Below the pieces are notes generated by a model. The model saw only the letters and a program-made list of their open reading frames with translations. It was not told the origin of the DNA and did not search any database. From UMGS973 sp963609975 (GTDB lineage: Bacteria; Bacillota; Clostridia; Peptostreptococcales; Anaerovoracaceae), in the NCBI GenBank assembly GCA_963609975.1, contig CAVDMD010000036.1, positions 1 to 19,432 of the forward strand: 19,432 nt of DNA. The letters are read 5' to 3'. Shown here in pieces: positions 1-7,892 of this stretch (position 1 is the first letter of the stretch; every line of letters starts with the position of its first letter). Made by a program: the position numbers and the translations under genes.

Positions 1-512
1 CCTATATGCATCTCATAAAGACCTGCAAGCCTGTTCCAGAATTTTTTATCTATCACTCCGTCAGGCTCCATCGTGAAAATCTGCTGCAGTTTTCTGACCA
101 TAGCCGCTGTCATGGCGTCGTTTACGCCTGTAATCTCAATCGTTCCCAGATTGCCGAACCATTTTGACAAAAGCAGCATTATCGACTGTATCGGATACAG
201 ATAATCGTTTGCTTCTCCCGGAAGTATCCGAGTCCCCGGATAAAAAAACACTCTCATCTGTCTTGGCAGCATATCACGCTCTACTATCTCGCCGTATACA
301 GCAAGTATTCTGTCCCATGTATCGTTATCTATATTTCCTGTCTGAGGCATTGAAAATTTCTTCTGAAACGCCGTAACGCTCTGCTTTGTCTGATTTCCGA
401 ATATGCCGTCGGGAATCACCAGAGGTATTTCCTCGTACTCATACGCTATCCTTCTCAGATAGCTCTGGACATTCCTTATAGGCTGCCCTACAAAAAGGCT
501 GTCAGGCATCAT
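1..512 (-). CDS. Peptidoglycan-binding repeat protein, 3' end cut by window edge
   Basis: This is an open frame of 170 codons with no stop before the window edge, read directly from the sequence. It begins MMPDSLFVGQPIRNVQSYL and holds two peptidoglycan-binding (PG_binding_1-like) modules, about residues 5-75 and 95-168, each with the pattern of an early LQ/VQ helix, a G-x-F/N-D/G turn, an AVxxFQxxF-like helix and a final D/NxxxW. There is no signal peptide and no transmembrane segment in the visible part. The start ATG (512-510) shares one base with the TAA stop of the upstream gene (TAATG). A perfect GGAGGTGA site lies inside the upstream gene's last codons, so the two are probably translationally coupled. 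A second ATG follows at once (509-507). The role is presumably binding of cell wall or spore peptidoglycan, inferred from the fold only. The missing C-terminus could carry a catalytic domain. Confidence 0.8.
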   Translation of the reverse strand, partial: MMPDSLFVGQPIRNVQSYLRRIAYEYEEIPLVIPDGIFGNQTKQSVTAFQKKFSMPQTGNIDNDTWDRILAVYGEIVERDMLPRQMRVFFYPGTRILPGEANDYLYPIQSIMLLLSKWFGNLGTIEITGVNDAMTAAMVRKLQQIFTMEPDGVIDKKFWNRLAGLYEMHI

Positions 513-1963
513 TATCCTCTCACCTCCGCATCCGTATCTCCGAGGCTCAGTGTTTTGCCGGGAAACTGCACCGGCCTTGAGCTTCCTGTGGATATAACGT
601 TTTTGTATGTGTTGATTATTGAATTCCAGTCCGCCCTGCCGACCCTGCCGCTTGCATCAAGCCTGAATATTCTCTGATATTCCTTCACTGCGTTTTCAGT
701 CTGCCCTCCGAAATATCCGGTAATATTAAGCGGTGTAATCTCCGGGTACTGCTCTGATATTGCAGTCAGATATTCCTGAAGCTCCGTGACCTGATCTCCC
801 GATGAGCCAAGCGCAAGCACTGTGCCGCCAAAAGGCATCACATCTATGGCAAACATTTCATTGTCTATAAATACGGCATCGGCTATGCCTCTGAACGCAT
901 TGTAGAGCATATTCCATGTGTCCTCATCGACCTTTCCGGTCTGGGGAAGCCTGAAGGTTTTCTGAAATTCTTTTACCGAGTTTGCGGTTTCGCTGCCGTA
1001 GTAGCCTGTAATCTCTGTTACGGGTACGGTGTTATAGAATGTGCCCACAACGGACAGGAAATACTGCAGGGTTTCAATATTCTGATCCGGGCTCCGGTCA
1101 TCTGCAAGCGTGTTCACTTTAGACTGCTGCGGATATTCCAGAGAATAAAGCAGGAATCTGTTGCCCTCAGCATTAAGCTCTGACAGTCTTGCAACCCCCA
1201 CATAAATCATCACAAGTTTGTACCATGTCGCTTTGCCTACAATTCCGTCCACCTGCAGGCTGAATATCCCCTGAAACGTTTTTACCGCCGATTCCGTTGT
1301 TTCATCAAACACGCCGCTTACAGGATTTATCTTGCCTATCAGCGGGTAGTTCTGTGATATTCTGTTAAGCTCTATCTGTATTATCCTCACATTGTCTCCT
1401 GAGGCTCCAAGCCTCAGAGGGCTTCCCGGATAGGATTCCGTAACGCTCTGCACAGGCGCGCTGTCATCAAGGACTATATCGTTTCCGTAATAGTAGCTCA
1501 GAATATCAAAAGGAACATAGCCCTGCTCCGCCAGTCCCTGACTTCCCCACTGTGAAAGTCCCTCGCAGGTGGTTGTCGTGCCGTTGCAGTATTTGGCAGC
1601 CAGAGGCTCTATGTTTTCCTCTCTCCTTATATACACATTAAATATCTCACTCACTATCCTGTCTATATTGTCAAATATATTCCTGCCGTTTACAAAGCTC
1701 TGGTCAATCGCCGTTGAAGATGTTATGTCAAAGTTATATCCTCTGCTCCTGTAGTATTCCAGAAACACGCGGTTGAGCGCATATGAAATCTGGGCATATA
1801 TATTGGCTCTTATGGCCGACTCGTTCCACGAGGGATAGATTTCAGACGAAGCCACGTTTTTGATGTAGTCTGCAAACGGCACCGTCACATTCTCCGCACC
1901 CGATGCGGGAGCGCCAAGATGCACGGTTATTTTTTCGGGTATATATGGTGTTCTTACAGCCAA
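512..1963 (-). CDS. SpoIID-like protein with three peptidoglycan-binding modules
   Basis: The 483-residue product has an N-terminal SpoIID/LytB-like region at about 30-162: an NxSAIRANIYAQISYALN helix, then a segment with Cys126 and Cys133, and the GLSQWG...GY.PFDILSYYYG ending typical of that fold. Three PG_binding_1-like modules follow (about 183-255, 293-360, 381-455), each opening with an LG.SGD.V..LQ-like motif or part of it. A short stub at 466-483 (FPGKTLSLGDTDAEVRG) looks like the first strand and helix turn of a fourth module, and then the frame stops. The start codon is TTG (1963-1961), chosen because GGGAGGTGA stands a few bases upstream and residues 2 onward fit the family. No signal peptide is visible, which is odd for a wall enzyme and would suit a spore-compartment protein. 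SpoIID proteins cleave glycan strands, but whether this one is catalytic cannot be told here. Confidence 0.85.
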   Translation of the reverse strand: MAVRTPYIPEKITVHLGAPASGAENVTVPFADYIKNVASSEIYPSWNESAIRANIYAQISYALNRVFLEYYRSRGYNFDITSSTAIDQSFVNGRNIFDNIDRIVSEIFNVYIRREENIEPLAAKYCNGTTTTCEGLSQWGSQGLAEQGYVPFDILSYYYGNDIVLDDSAPVQSVTESYPGSPLRLGASGDNVRIIQIELNRISQNYPLIGKINPVSGVFDETTESAVKTFQGIFSLQVDGIVGKATWYKLVMIYVGVARLSELNAEGNRFLLYSLEYPQQSKVNTLADDRSPDQNIETLQYFLSVVGTFYNTVPVTEITGYYGSETANSVKEFQKTFRLPQTGKVDEDTWNMLYNAFRGIADAVFIDNEMFAIDVMPFGGTVLALGSSGDQVTELQEYLTAISEQYPEITPLNITGYFGGQTENAVKEYQRIFRLDASGRVGRADWNSIINTYKNVISTGSSRPVQFPGKTLSLGDTDAEVRG

Positions 1964-1975
1964 GTTCTCACCTCC

Positions 1976-2368
1976 CTACAAATCCTGCGGCGCCACATCA
2001 TACGTTATAACGCGGTACTGCTCCTCAAAGCCTGCGTGCTCTGCAACAGGTATCATTTCAACCTGCTGAAGGCTTTCTATGCCTGCAAACACCTGTACGT
2101 TTCTGATGAGCACGCTGTAGTAAAGGGGCATATCCACCTGCACGTTTATCACCGCAAAAGGTTTGGGATTCCCCGGCGTTTCCGACAAAGATATATCGGG
2201 TGTGTCAAGGCTTATGGGCACGGTTTTTCCGTTGATATCGGTTTCAAGAAACGATATGAGCTGCGGAATCTGCGTGTCTGCCTCTGTGACCGTTACCGAG
2301 GCGCCCTCTATCGGCACAGTCATATTCGCAGCGGAAATCTGCGCTGCAAAGGTCCCTTTTCCTGCCAT
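1976..2368 (-). CDS. Small beta-sandwich protein (carboxypeptidase regulatory-like)
   Basis: The 130-residue product starts MAGKGTF. Its pattern of short strands (an IEGASVTVTE strand pair, then TDINGKTVPISLDTPD) resembles the carboxypeptidase regulatory-like/prealbumin-like beta-sandwich used as a structural or adhesive module. A conserved-looking tail, YYSVLIRNVQVFAGIESLQQVEM, follows. There are no catalytic motifs, Cys residues, signal peptide or membrane segments. It ends 12 bases before the SpoIID-like gene and is probably co-transcribed with it, so a structural partner role at the cell or spore surface is plausible. The function is not known from sequence. The GGAGG ribosome binding site sits 8 bases before the ATG and lies inside the 3' arm of the terminator hairpin that ends the fatty acid operon. 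Confidence 0.75.
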   Translation of the reverse strand: MAGKGTFAAQISAANMTVPIEGASVTVTEADTQIPQLISFLETDINGKTVPISLDTPDISLSETPGNPKPFAVINVQVDMPLYYSVLIRNVQVFAGIESLQQVEMIPVAEHAGFEEQYRVITYDVAPQDL

Positions 2369-2370
2369 AC

Positions 2371-2419
2371 AAAAAACCTCCGAAAATAGTATATTTAATA
2401 TATATTATCTTTCGAAGGT
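2371..2419 (-). terminator. Rho-independent terminator of the fab operon
   Basis: The minus strand has arm ACCTTCGAAA (2419-2410) and arm TTTCGGAGGT (2385-2376), which pair over 10 bases with one G-T wobble. They are separated by a 24-base A+T-rich loop and followed by a T run (2375-2371). The hairpin begins 10 bases after the fabF2 stop. The 3' arm contains the GGAGG site of the next gene, so the same structure would hide that site in any read-through transcript. The long loop makes it a less typical terminator. Confidence 0.65.
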
Positions 2420-2432
2420 CTGTATTCGTCAT
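2404..2432 (-). promoter_or_regulatory. Candidate promoter of the peptidoglycan-binding gene set
   Basis: On the minus strand ATGACG (2432-2427, 4 of 6 matches to the -35 consensus) is followed after 17 bases by GATAAT (2409-2404, 5 of 6 to the -10 consensus). Transcription would begin near 2397, inside the loop of the overlapping hairpin, so the transcript would carry only the 3' arm and leave the ribosome binding site open. The region is very A+T rich, so chance matches are likely. A sporulation sigma factor promoter is also possible but I could not place one convincingly. Confidence 0.35.
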
Positions 2433-3637
2433 ATATTCTGTTTGTATCTTCCGACTATTATGCTGGAGTTCTGCCCTCCAAAGCCGAATGCGTTGGACAT
2501 TGCATAATCAATGTCCCTGTGAAGCGGACTCTCGCCTGCAAAGCATATGTCATCTGACATAGGATCTTTGAGGTTCAGTGTCGGAGGTATGATGCCTGTT
2601 TCGATAGCCCTGACACAGGTTATAACCTCGGTGATGCCGCCTGCTCCCATCATATGGCCCGTAGCGCCTTTGGTCGAGCCTACGACAGCACTTTTGCCGA
2701 ACAGCTCTTTTACCGATAAAACCTCTGCTTCATCGCCTTTGACGGTTGCTGTGCCGTGAGCATTGATATACCCTATATCCGATGCCGAAATTCCGGCTGT
2801 TTCAATAGCCTGCTTCATACATCTTATCTCACCCTCGCCGTCAGGTCTTGGCGATACCTCGTGGTATGCGTCATTGTTGTTGCCCCAGCCGGCAAGCACC
2901 GCAAGTATATCAGCTCCTCTTGCAAGCGCATGGGATTCTGTTTCGATTACAACAGCTCCGCCGCCCTCACCTATTACAAATCCGTCTCTGGATCTGTCAA
3001 AAGGTCTGCTGCCTGTTGCCGAAAGCGCCTGCGCGGATATAAGGCTCTGAGCCAGCACCTCGTCTATTGCGCATTCACCGCCTGCAGCTATCATGGCATC
3101 GGCCTGCCCCGACAGAATCATCATCGCCGCAAGCGCTATGGCATCTCCGCCCGAAGCGCACGCGGTATTGACAGTCATTGACGGGCCTTTGATGCTGTTT
3201 GCCATAGCTATATGGCAGCCGCATATATTGCCCAGTGCCTTTGCAAGAAACCTCGGCGTTACTTTTTTGATTGATGATGTTTCGTATTTTTTCTGAGTTG
3301 AGGTTATGGTGCAGAACCCGTCAAGAGCGGTTCCTATTGTAATGCCTGTTCTGAACGGCTCTATTTCAATTCTGCTGGATTTAATGGCTTCATCTGCAGC
3401 GGCAAACGCCAGCTGCATAAATCTGTCCATCTCGCCCGCTTTTTTGCGCGGCATAAAATCCGACGGATTAAACTCCCTTGCCTGAGCCGCAATTTTTACT
3501 GCCATATGCTCTGTGTTTATTCCTTCGATTTCACCTATGCCGCTTCTGCCGTCCACAAGGTTGTTCCAGTACTGCTCAACACCTGTTCCTATCGGTGTCA
3601 CAGCTCCCATACCTGTTATTACAAGTCTTTCTTTCAT
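2429..3637 (-). CDS. Beta-ketoacyl-ACP synthase (KAS II type), second copy
   Basis: The 402-residue thiolase-fold condensing enzyme has the complete Cys-His-His site: Cys160 in NTACASG, His293 in NAHGTATVKGD and His327 in GATGHMMGAGG, with Lys322. It would join malonyl-ACP to acyl-ACP in the cytosol. It is clearly diverged from the other ketosynthase of this operon (FabF at 4066-5298); for example it has TATVKGD where the other has TGTPLND. It starts 2 bases after fabZ and is the last gene of the fab operon. Pairing of a dehydratase with an extra KAS II recalls fabN-fabO of Enterococcus, which make unsaturated fatty acids. That role is inference here; a housekeeping FabF duplicate or a specialised-lipid ketosynthase is also possible. 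Confidence 0.9.
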   Translation of the reverse strand: MKERLVITGMGAVTPIGTGVEQYWNNLVDGRSGIGEIEGINTEHMAVKIAAQAREFNPSDFMPRKKAGEMDRFMQLAFAAADEAIKSSRIEIEPFRTGITIGTALDGFCTITSTQKKYETSSIKKVTPRFLAKALGNICGCHIAMANSIKGPSMTVNTACASGGDAIALAAMMILSGQADAMIAAGGECAIDEVLAQSLISAQALSATGSRPFDRSRDGFVIGEGGGAVVIETESHALARGADILAVLAGWGNNNDAYHEVSPRPDGEGEIRCMKQAIETAGISASDIGYINAHGTATVKGDEAEVLSVKELFGKSAVVGSTKGATGHMMGAGGITEVITCVRAIETGIIPPTLNLKDPMSDDICFAGESPLHRDIDYAMSNAFGFGGQNSSIIVGRYKQNI

Positions 3638-3639
3638 GG

Positions 3640-4062
3640 TTATTTTTCCTCTTTGATAAGCGCAAATGAAAACTCTGCCTTAACTGCAAGCTTGCCGTTT
3701 ACAAAGCCCTTGCCCTTTGCAAAATAAAAAGGAGGTTTTTTGTTTGTAATCTCACATTCGGATTCAAATGTGTCTCCCGGAAGTACAGGAGTTTTGAATC
3801 TTACTTCTTTGAGTCCTGTAAAGAAAGGAGTCATTCCGTCTTCCATGGCATCGGAAAGCAGCACGCAGCAGGACTGCGCCAGCATTTCGCAGAGTATTAC
3901 TCCGGGAACTACGGGTTTGCCCGGGAAATGTCCCTGAAGAAACCATTCGTCGCCTCTGACATGGTATTTGCCATGTGATTTGCCATCCTCAACATAGCCT
4001 TCCTCCACAAGAAGCATATTGTCTCTGTGAGGCAGTATCTGCATTAATTCTTCTTTGTTCAT
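3640..4062 (-). CDS. fabZ: 3-hydroxyacyl-ACP dehydratase
   Basis: The 140-residue hot-dog-fold dehydratase removes water from 3-hydroxyacyl-ACP to give trans-2-enoyl-ACP in fatty acid elongation. The FabZ signature is intact: ILPHRDNMLLVE at the N-terminus, catalytic His45 in QGHFPGKPVVPGV, and Glu59 in LCEMLAQ. The length is normal for FabZ. It lies between two ketosynthase genes, 3 bases after the upstream fabF and 2 bases before the second. It could also isomerise trans-2 to cis-3 decenoyl-ACP, as Enterococcus FabN does. The active-site residues do not separate FabZ from FabN, so the gene name is the safe family name. Confidence 0.93.
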   Translation of the reverse strand: MNKEELMQILPHRDNMLLVEEGYVEDGKSHGKYHVRGDEWFLQGHFPGKPVVPGVILCEMLAQSCCVLLSDAMEDGMTPFFTGLKEVRFKTPVLPGDTFESECEITNKKPPFYFAKGKGFVNGKLAVKAEFSFALIKEEK

Positions 4063-4065
4063 CTG

Positions 4066-5298
4066 TTATTCTCCCTTCTTAAAGGCTATGCAGGCGTTGT
4101 GTCCGCCAAATCCAAGTGATGTTGACAGAGCAAGCTCAATATCCGCATTCTGTGCCTTCAGCGGTGTATAGTTAAGATCGCATTCAGGATCCGGTTCTTC
4201 AAGCCCTATTGTCGGCGGAATTATTCCCTCCTGCAGCGCTTTCACGCATACTACGGCCTCTGCAGCGCCTGCAGCGCCCAGCATATGACCTGTCATTGAC
4301 TTTGTTGAGCTGATTTTTATTTTTGCAGCGTCCTCTCCGAACACTTTTTTGATGGCCTTGGTCTCCGCCTTGTCGTTTAGCGGTGTTCCTGTGCCGTGCG
4401 CATTTATGTATATTTTTTCGGGATCGCACTGTCCGCTTTCGGCATAGGCATCTCTGATTGCCGCAGTCCCGCCTACAGCCTCAGGATCCGGCGCCGTCAT
4501 ATGATATGCGTCACAGGTTGAGCCGTATCCGCAAAGCTCTGCATATATCCTGGCGCCTCTTGCCGTGGCGTGTTCATAGCTTTCGAGCACCAGTGCGCCT
4601 GCGCCCTCTCCCATTACAAATCCGGCTCTCCTTGCATCAAACGGCAGTGAAGCGTGACTGATATCGTCGGTTATGTTCAGAGCCTGCATATTGATAAAGC
4701 CTGCAAGGCTGGATCTTGTGATTGTAGCCTCGGTACCGCCTGTAATCATAACATCGGCATATCCGTGGCGGATTGCTCTCAGCGCTTCGCCTATGGCATT
4801 GGTGCCTGATGCGCACGCACTTACGGCAGGAAGCGCAGGGCCTCTGCAGCCGTATCTGATTGCTATGGTTCCGGCAGCCATATTAGGTATCATCATAGGT
4901 ATGAAATACGGTGACACATATCTTGGACCTTTGGTTAGAAGCTTCTCAAACACGTCTTCAAATGTGCCTATTCCCCCTATGCCCGAGCCGAAATATACTC
5001 CTGCTCTTTCGGGGTCAAAACTGCCCTCGATGCCTGAGTCTGCAACAGCCTGAGCTGCAGCCCCCACTGCATACTGAACATTGAGGTCGCTTCTTCTTGA
5101 TTCCGGTTTTGACATATAGTCAAGCACATCAAAGCCTTTGACCTCCGCCCCTATATGCACTGCATATTCAGATGTGTCAAACTTGGTGATCTGTCCTATT
5201 CCGTTGGTGCCTGCCTTGAGACTGTTCCAGAAAGTATCAATGTCACTTCCCAGAGGACTTACTATACCAAGTCCTGTAACTACTACTCTTCTATTCAT
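4066..5298 (-). CDS. fabF: Beta-ketoacyl-ACP synthase II
   Basis: The 410-residue product condenses malonyl-ACP with acyl-ACP during elongation. It has the full KAS II site: nucleophile Cys162 in SACASG, His301 in NAHGTGTPLND, Lys333 and His338 in TKSMTGHMLGAAG, and a C-terminal SLGFGGHN motif. Length and ends match FabF. It starts 10 bases after fabG, with TAGGAG serving both as the fabG stop and the ribosome binding site. This copy looks like the housekeeping enzyme, because its sequence is nearer the common FabF pattern than the second copy downstream. Confidence 0.95.
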   Translation of the reverse strand: MNRRVVVTGLGIVSPLGSDIDTFWNSLKAGTNGIGQITKFDTSEYAVHIGAEVKGFDVLDYMSKPESRRSDLNVQYAVGAAAQAVADSGIEGSFDPERAGVYFGSGIGGIGTFEDVFEKLLTKGPRYVSPYFIPMMIPNMAAGTIAIRYGCRGPALPAVSACASGTNAIGEALRAIRHGYADVMITGGTEATITRSSLAGFINMQALNITDDISHASLPFDARRAGFVMGEGAGALVLESYEHATARGARIYAELCGYGSTCDAYHMTAPDPEAVGGTAAIRDAYAESGQCDPEKIYINAHGTGTPLNDKAETKAIKKVFGEDAAKIKISSTKSMTGHMLGAAGAAEAVVCVKALQEGIIPPTIGLEEPDPECDLNYTPLKAQNADIELALSTSLGFGGHNACIAFKKGE

Positions 5299-5308
5299 TG
5301 TTCTACTC

Positions 5309-6043
5309 CTACATGGCTATTCCGCCGTCGATTTTGATTACTTCGCCGGTAATGTAATCCGAAAGCGGCGATGACAGGAAGAATATAAGGTTGGCGGCTT
5401 CCTCTGCCGTACCCATTCTCTTCATAGGTATCTGCGCAATCAGAGGATTGTCTGCAAGGTTTGCCGTCATATCGGTTGCGATAAATCCCGGTGCGATGGC
5501 ATTGCAGCATATGCCTCTTGAGGCAAGCTCCTTGGCTGTTGATTTGGTCAGACCTATAACTCCTGCTTTTGATGCGCTGTAGTTTGCCTGTCCCGCATTG
5601 CCCATAATTCCGGAAACAGAGGATACGTTTACTATTTTGCCGCTTCTCTGTTTGATGAAATAAGGCATACAGTGTTTTATCATATTGAATGTGCCTTTGA
5701 GGTTTACACCTATTACGGCATCGAAATTTTCTTCTTTCATCATTGCAATAAGTCCGTCTCTTGTAATGCCTGCGCAGTTGACAAGAATATCAACTCTTGC
5801 AAATTCCCTGATTATTTCGGAAACAACTTCTTTGATTCCCGCAAAATCGGCAACGTCTGCTCTGTAGGCAATCGCCTGTCTGCCCATTGCCTGTATTTCT
5901 TCGCATACGGCTTTTGCATCTTCTTCGCTTCCCATATGTATGATTGCGATATCTGCGCCTTCTGACGCCAGCTTGAGTGCCGCCGCTTTGCCTATTCCCT
6001 GACTGCCTCCTGTAATTAAGGCTTTTTTATCTTTCAAAATCAT
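5309..6043 (-). CDS. fabG: 3-oxoacyl-ACP reductase
   Basis: The 244-residue short-chain dehydrogenase reduces 3-oxoacyl-ACP with NADPH. Visible motifs are the nucleotide-binding GGSQGIGKA (12-20), NCAGITRDG (89-97, with Cys in place of the usual second Asn of NNAG), Asn114, Ser142, and the YSASK pair Tyr155/Lys159. The C-terminal ITGEVIKIDGG is typical of FabG. The ATG overlaps the fabD stop in an ATGA junction (6043-6040), so translation is probably coupled. Confidence 0.95.
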   Translation of the reverse strand: MILKDKKALITGGSQGIGKAAALKLASEGADIAIIHMGSEEDAKAVCEEIQAMGRQAIAYRADVADFAGIKEVVSEIIREFARVDILVNCAGITRDGLIAMMKEENFDAVIGVNLKGTFNMIKHCMPYFIKQRSGKIVNVSSVSGIMGNAGQANYSASKAGVIGLTKSTAKELASRGICCNAIAPGFIATDMTANLADNPLIAQIPMKRMGTAEEAANLIFFLSSPLSDYITGEVIKIDGGIAM

Positions 6044-6960
6044 TTCTGTCCTCCTGCTATCCTGACTGCAAGCTCAAGAGTTTCTTCATTTTCGACATTA
6101 AGCATGGTTATGTTTTTGGAAATTCTTGTTATCATCTTGGTAAGCCTGCTTCCCGGACCCACTTCTATGAATGTGTCCACGCCGTCTGCCATCATATTTT
6201 CTATTGATTTCTGCCACAGTATAGGGCTTACTATCTGTCTGAGCATTGTATCCGCATAGCTGCCCTGATATTTCTCACCTGTGCAGTTTGCATATACAGG
6301 TATCTCTGCCTCTGCTACGGAAGCGCTCCTGAATATATCTTCCAGCTCTGCGGCTGCGCTCTGCATGAACGGAGAATGAAATCCTCCGGCAACTTCAAGA
6401 ATACGGACAAGTCCTCCGTTTTCTTTTACGTCTTTGCCAAACTCTGCAAGCTGGTCTTTGAGTCCCGCAACCGATACCTGCCCCTTGCAGTTGAAATTTA
6501 CGGGATAAACATCGCTGTATTTTGATGCAAGCCGGTTCACCATGTCATCATCAAGCTTCAGAACAGCCATCATACCTGTTTCCTGAAGCTCCGAGGCTCT
6601 CTGCATTGCAGCTCCTCTTGCGGCTACAAGTCTGACTCCCTCCTCAGGTGTCAGCGAACCTGCAAATGTAAGCGCCGCAAGCTCTCCGAGGGAGTAGCCT
6701 GCCACCGCATCGGCATTGATGCCTCTTTCTTTGAGTGCATATGCGCACGCCAGATCGGTCGCATATACGCAGGGCTGCGTAACATCGGTTTTCATAAGCT
6801 CCTCCGCATCAGCCTCAAAACACTGTTTTGAGGTTTCGGGTCTGACACTGTCTATCTTTTTGAAAAGCTCCGCTGCTGCGCTGCTGCATTTTGAAAGGCT
6901 TTCGCCCATTCCGGTGTACTGTGCCCCCTGACCTGCAAAAACAAATCCTATTTTACCCAT
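6040..6960 (-). CDS. fabD: Malonyl-CoA:ACP transacylase
   Basis: The 306-residue acyltransferase loads malonyl groups from CoA to ACP. It opens with FVFAGQGAQYTGMG. The nucleophile is Ser90 in GYSLGE (the common form is GHSLGE). Arg115 and His195 (in AGGFHSPFM) complete the expected site. It overlaps the end of fabK by 13 bases, and a GGAGG site lies about 10 bases before the ATG, within the fabK coding sequence. The ending FIEVGPGSRLTKM...ITMLNVE matches the family. Confidence 0.95.
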   Translation of the reverse strand: MGKIGFVFAGQGAQYTGMGESLSKCSSAAAELFKKIDSVRPETSKQCFEADAEELMKTDVTQPCVYATDLACAYALKERGINADAVAGYSLGELAALTFAGSLTPEEGVRLVAARGAAMQRASELQETGMMAVLKLDDDMVNRLASKYSDVYPVNFNCKGQVSVAGLKDQLAEFGKDVKENGGLVRILEVAGGFHSPFMQSAAAELEDIFRSASVAEAEIPVYANCTGEKYQGSYADTMLRQIVSPILWQKSIENMMADGVDTFIEVGPGSRLTKMITRISKNITMLNVENEETLELAVRIAGGQK

Positions 6961-7892
6961 TTGGTTAAATCCTCCAGAATTCTCTCTGTATCAGTCATAA
7001 GATCCCTGATTATATCCTCACATGACTCCTCTTTTGTAACAAGACCCGCAATCTGTCCCGAAAGGAAGCAGCCGTTTTTTTCGTCGCCGTCAACTACGGC
7101 TTTTCGCAGTGCGCCTGCTGCTTTGTTTTCGAGCTCCTCATCGGAAATATCAGTGTATTCAATCTTCTGATAATCTCTTGAGAACGGGTTTTTGATGCTT
7201 CTTACGGGATGACCCAGTCTCCTGCCGGTAACTATTGTTGCCGTATCGTTTGCCTTGAGAACTTTGTTTTTGTAGTTCTCATGCACACAGCATTCATAGG
7301 CTGTAAGGAATCTTGTTCCTATCTGAACTCCGCACGCTCCCAGTGCAAGCGCCGCAGCAACACCTCTGCCGTCTGCTATGCCGCCTGCTGCGATTACAGG
7401 AATCGATACCGCATCGCACACCTGAGGCACTAAAGTCATAGTTGCAAGCTCTCCTATATGTCCGCCGCTTTCGCCGCCTTCTGCGATTACCGCAGCAGCG
7501 CCGCTTCTTTCGGCAAGCTTTGCAAAAGTGACAGACGGAACTACAGGGATAACCTTGATGCCTGCGTCATTCCATTTTTTCATGTATTTTGTAGGGTTGC
7601 CCGCGCCTGTTGTAATTACGGCCACACCCTCCTCCACTGCTATATCCGCAATGTCGTCCGCAAAAGGACTCAACAGCATAATATTAAGTCCGAACGGTTT
7701 ATCTGTAAGCTTTTTGGCTTCTCTTATCTGTGTTCTCACATAGTCACCGTCAGCATTGCCTGCTGCGATGATCCCAAGACCTCCGGCATTTGAAACTGCA
7801 GATGCAAGCTTTGCATCTGCAATCCATGCCATACCGCCCTGAAAAATCGGATATTCTATTCCGACAAGATTTTCAAGTATTCCTTTTTTCAT
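6948..7892 (-). CDS. fabK: Enoyl-ACP reductase II, FMN-dependent
   Basis: The 314-residue TIM-barrel flavoprotein of the nitronate monooxygenase/FabK family reduces trans-2-enoyl-ACP, the last step of each elongation cycle. Supporting motifs are YPIFQGGMAWIA near the N-terminus, EGGESGGHIG with His145 (the position of the key His of pneumococcal FabK), and the phosphate-binding AAGGIADGRG and GVQIGTRF loops. Neighbouring acpP and fabD settle the choice of FabK over a nitronate monooxygenase. The start ATG shares one base with the acpP stop (TAATG, 7894-7890). No fabI is visible in the window. FabK enzymes are known to be insensitive to triclosan. Confidence 0.94.
   Translation of the reverse strand: MKKGILENLVGIEYPIFQGGMAWIADAKLASAVSNAGGLGIIAAGNADGDYVRTQIREAKKLTDKPFGLNIMLLSPFADDIADIAVEEGVAVITTGAGNPTKYMKKWNDAGIKVIPVVPSVTFAKLAERSGAAAVIAEGGESGGHIGELATMTLVPQVCDAVSIPVIAAGGIADGRGVAAALALGACGVQIGTRFLTAYECCVHENYKNKVLKANDTATIVTGRRLGHPVRSIKNPFSRDYQKIEYTDISDEELENKAAGALRKAVVDGDEKNGCFLSGQIAGLVTKEESCEDIIRDLMTDTERILEDLTKWVK

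Noticed and set aside
1919..2507. Plus-strand open frames over the wall and fab genes, and many similar ones elsewhere
   Set aside because: They are antisense shadows of minus-strand genes with family motifs, and have no ribosome sites or recognisable products.
6948..7892. Nitronate monooxygenase instead of FabK
   Set aside because: The family overlaps, but its place between acpP and fabD and the His145 motif support enoyl-ACP reductase.
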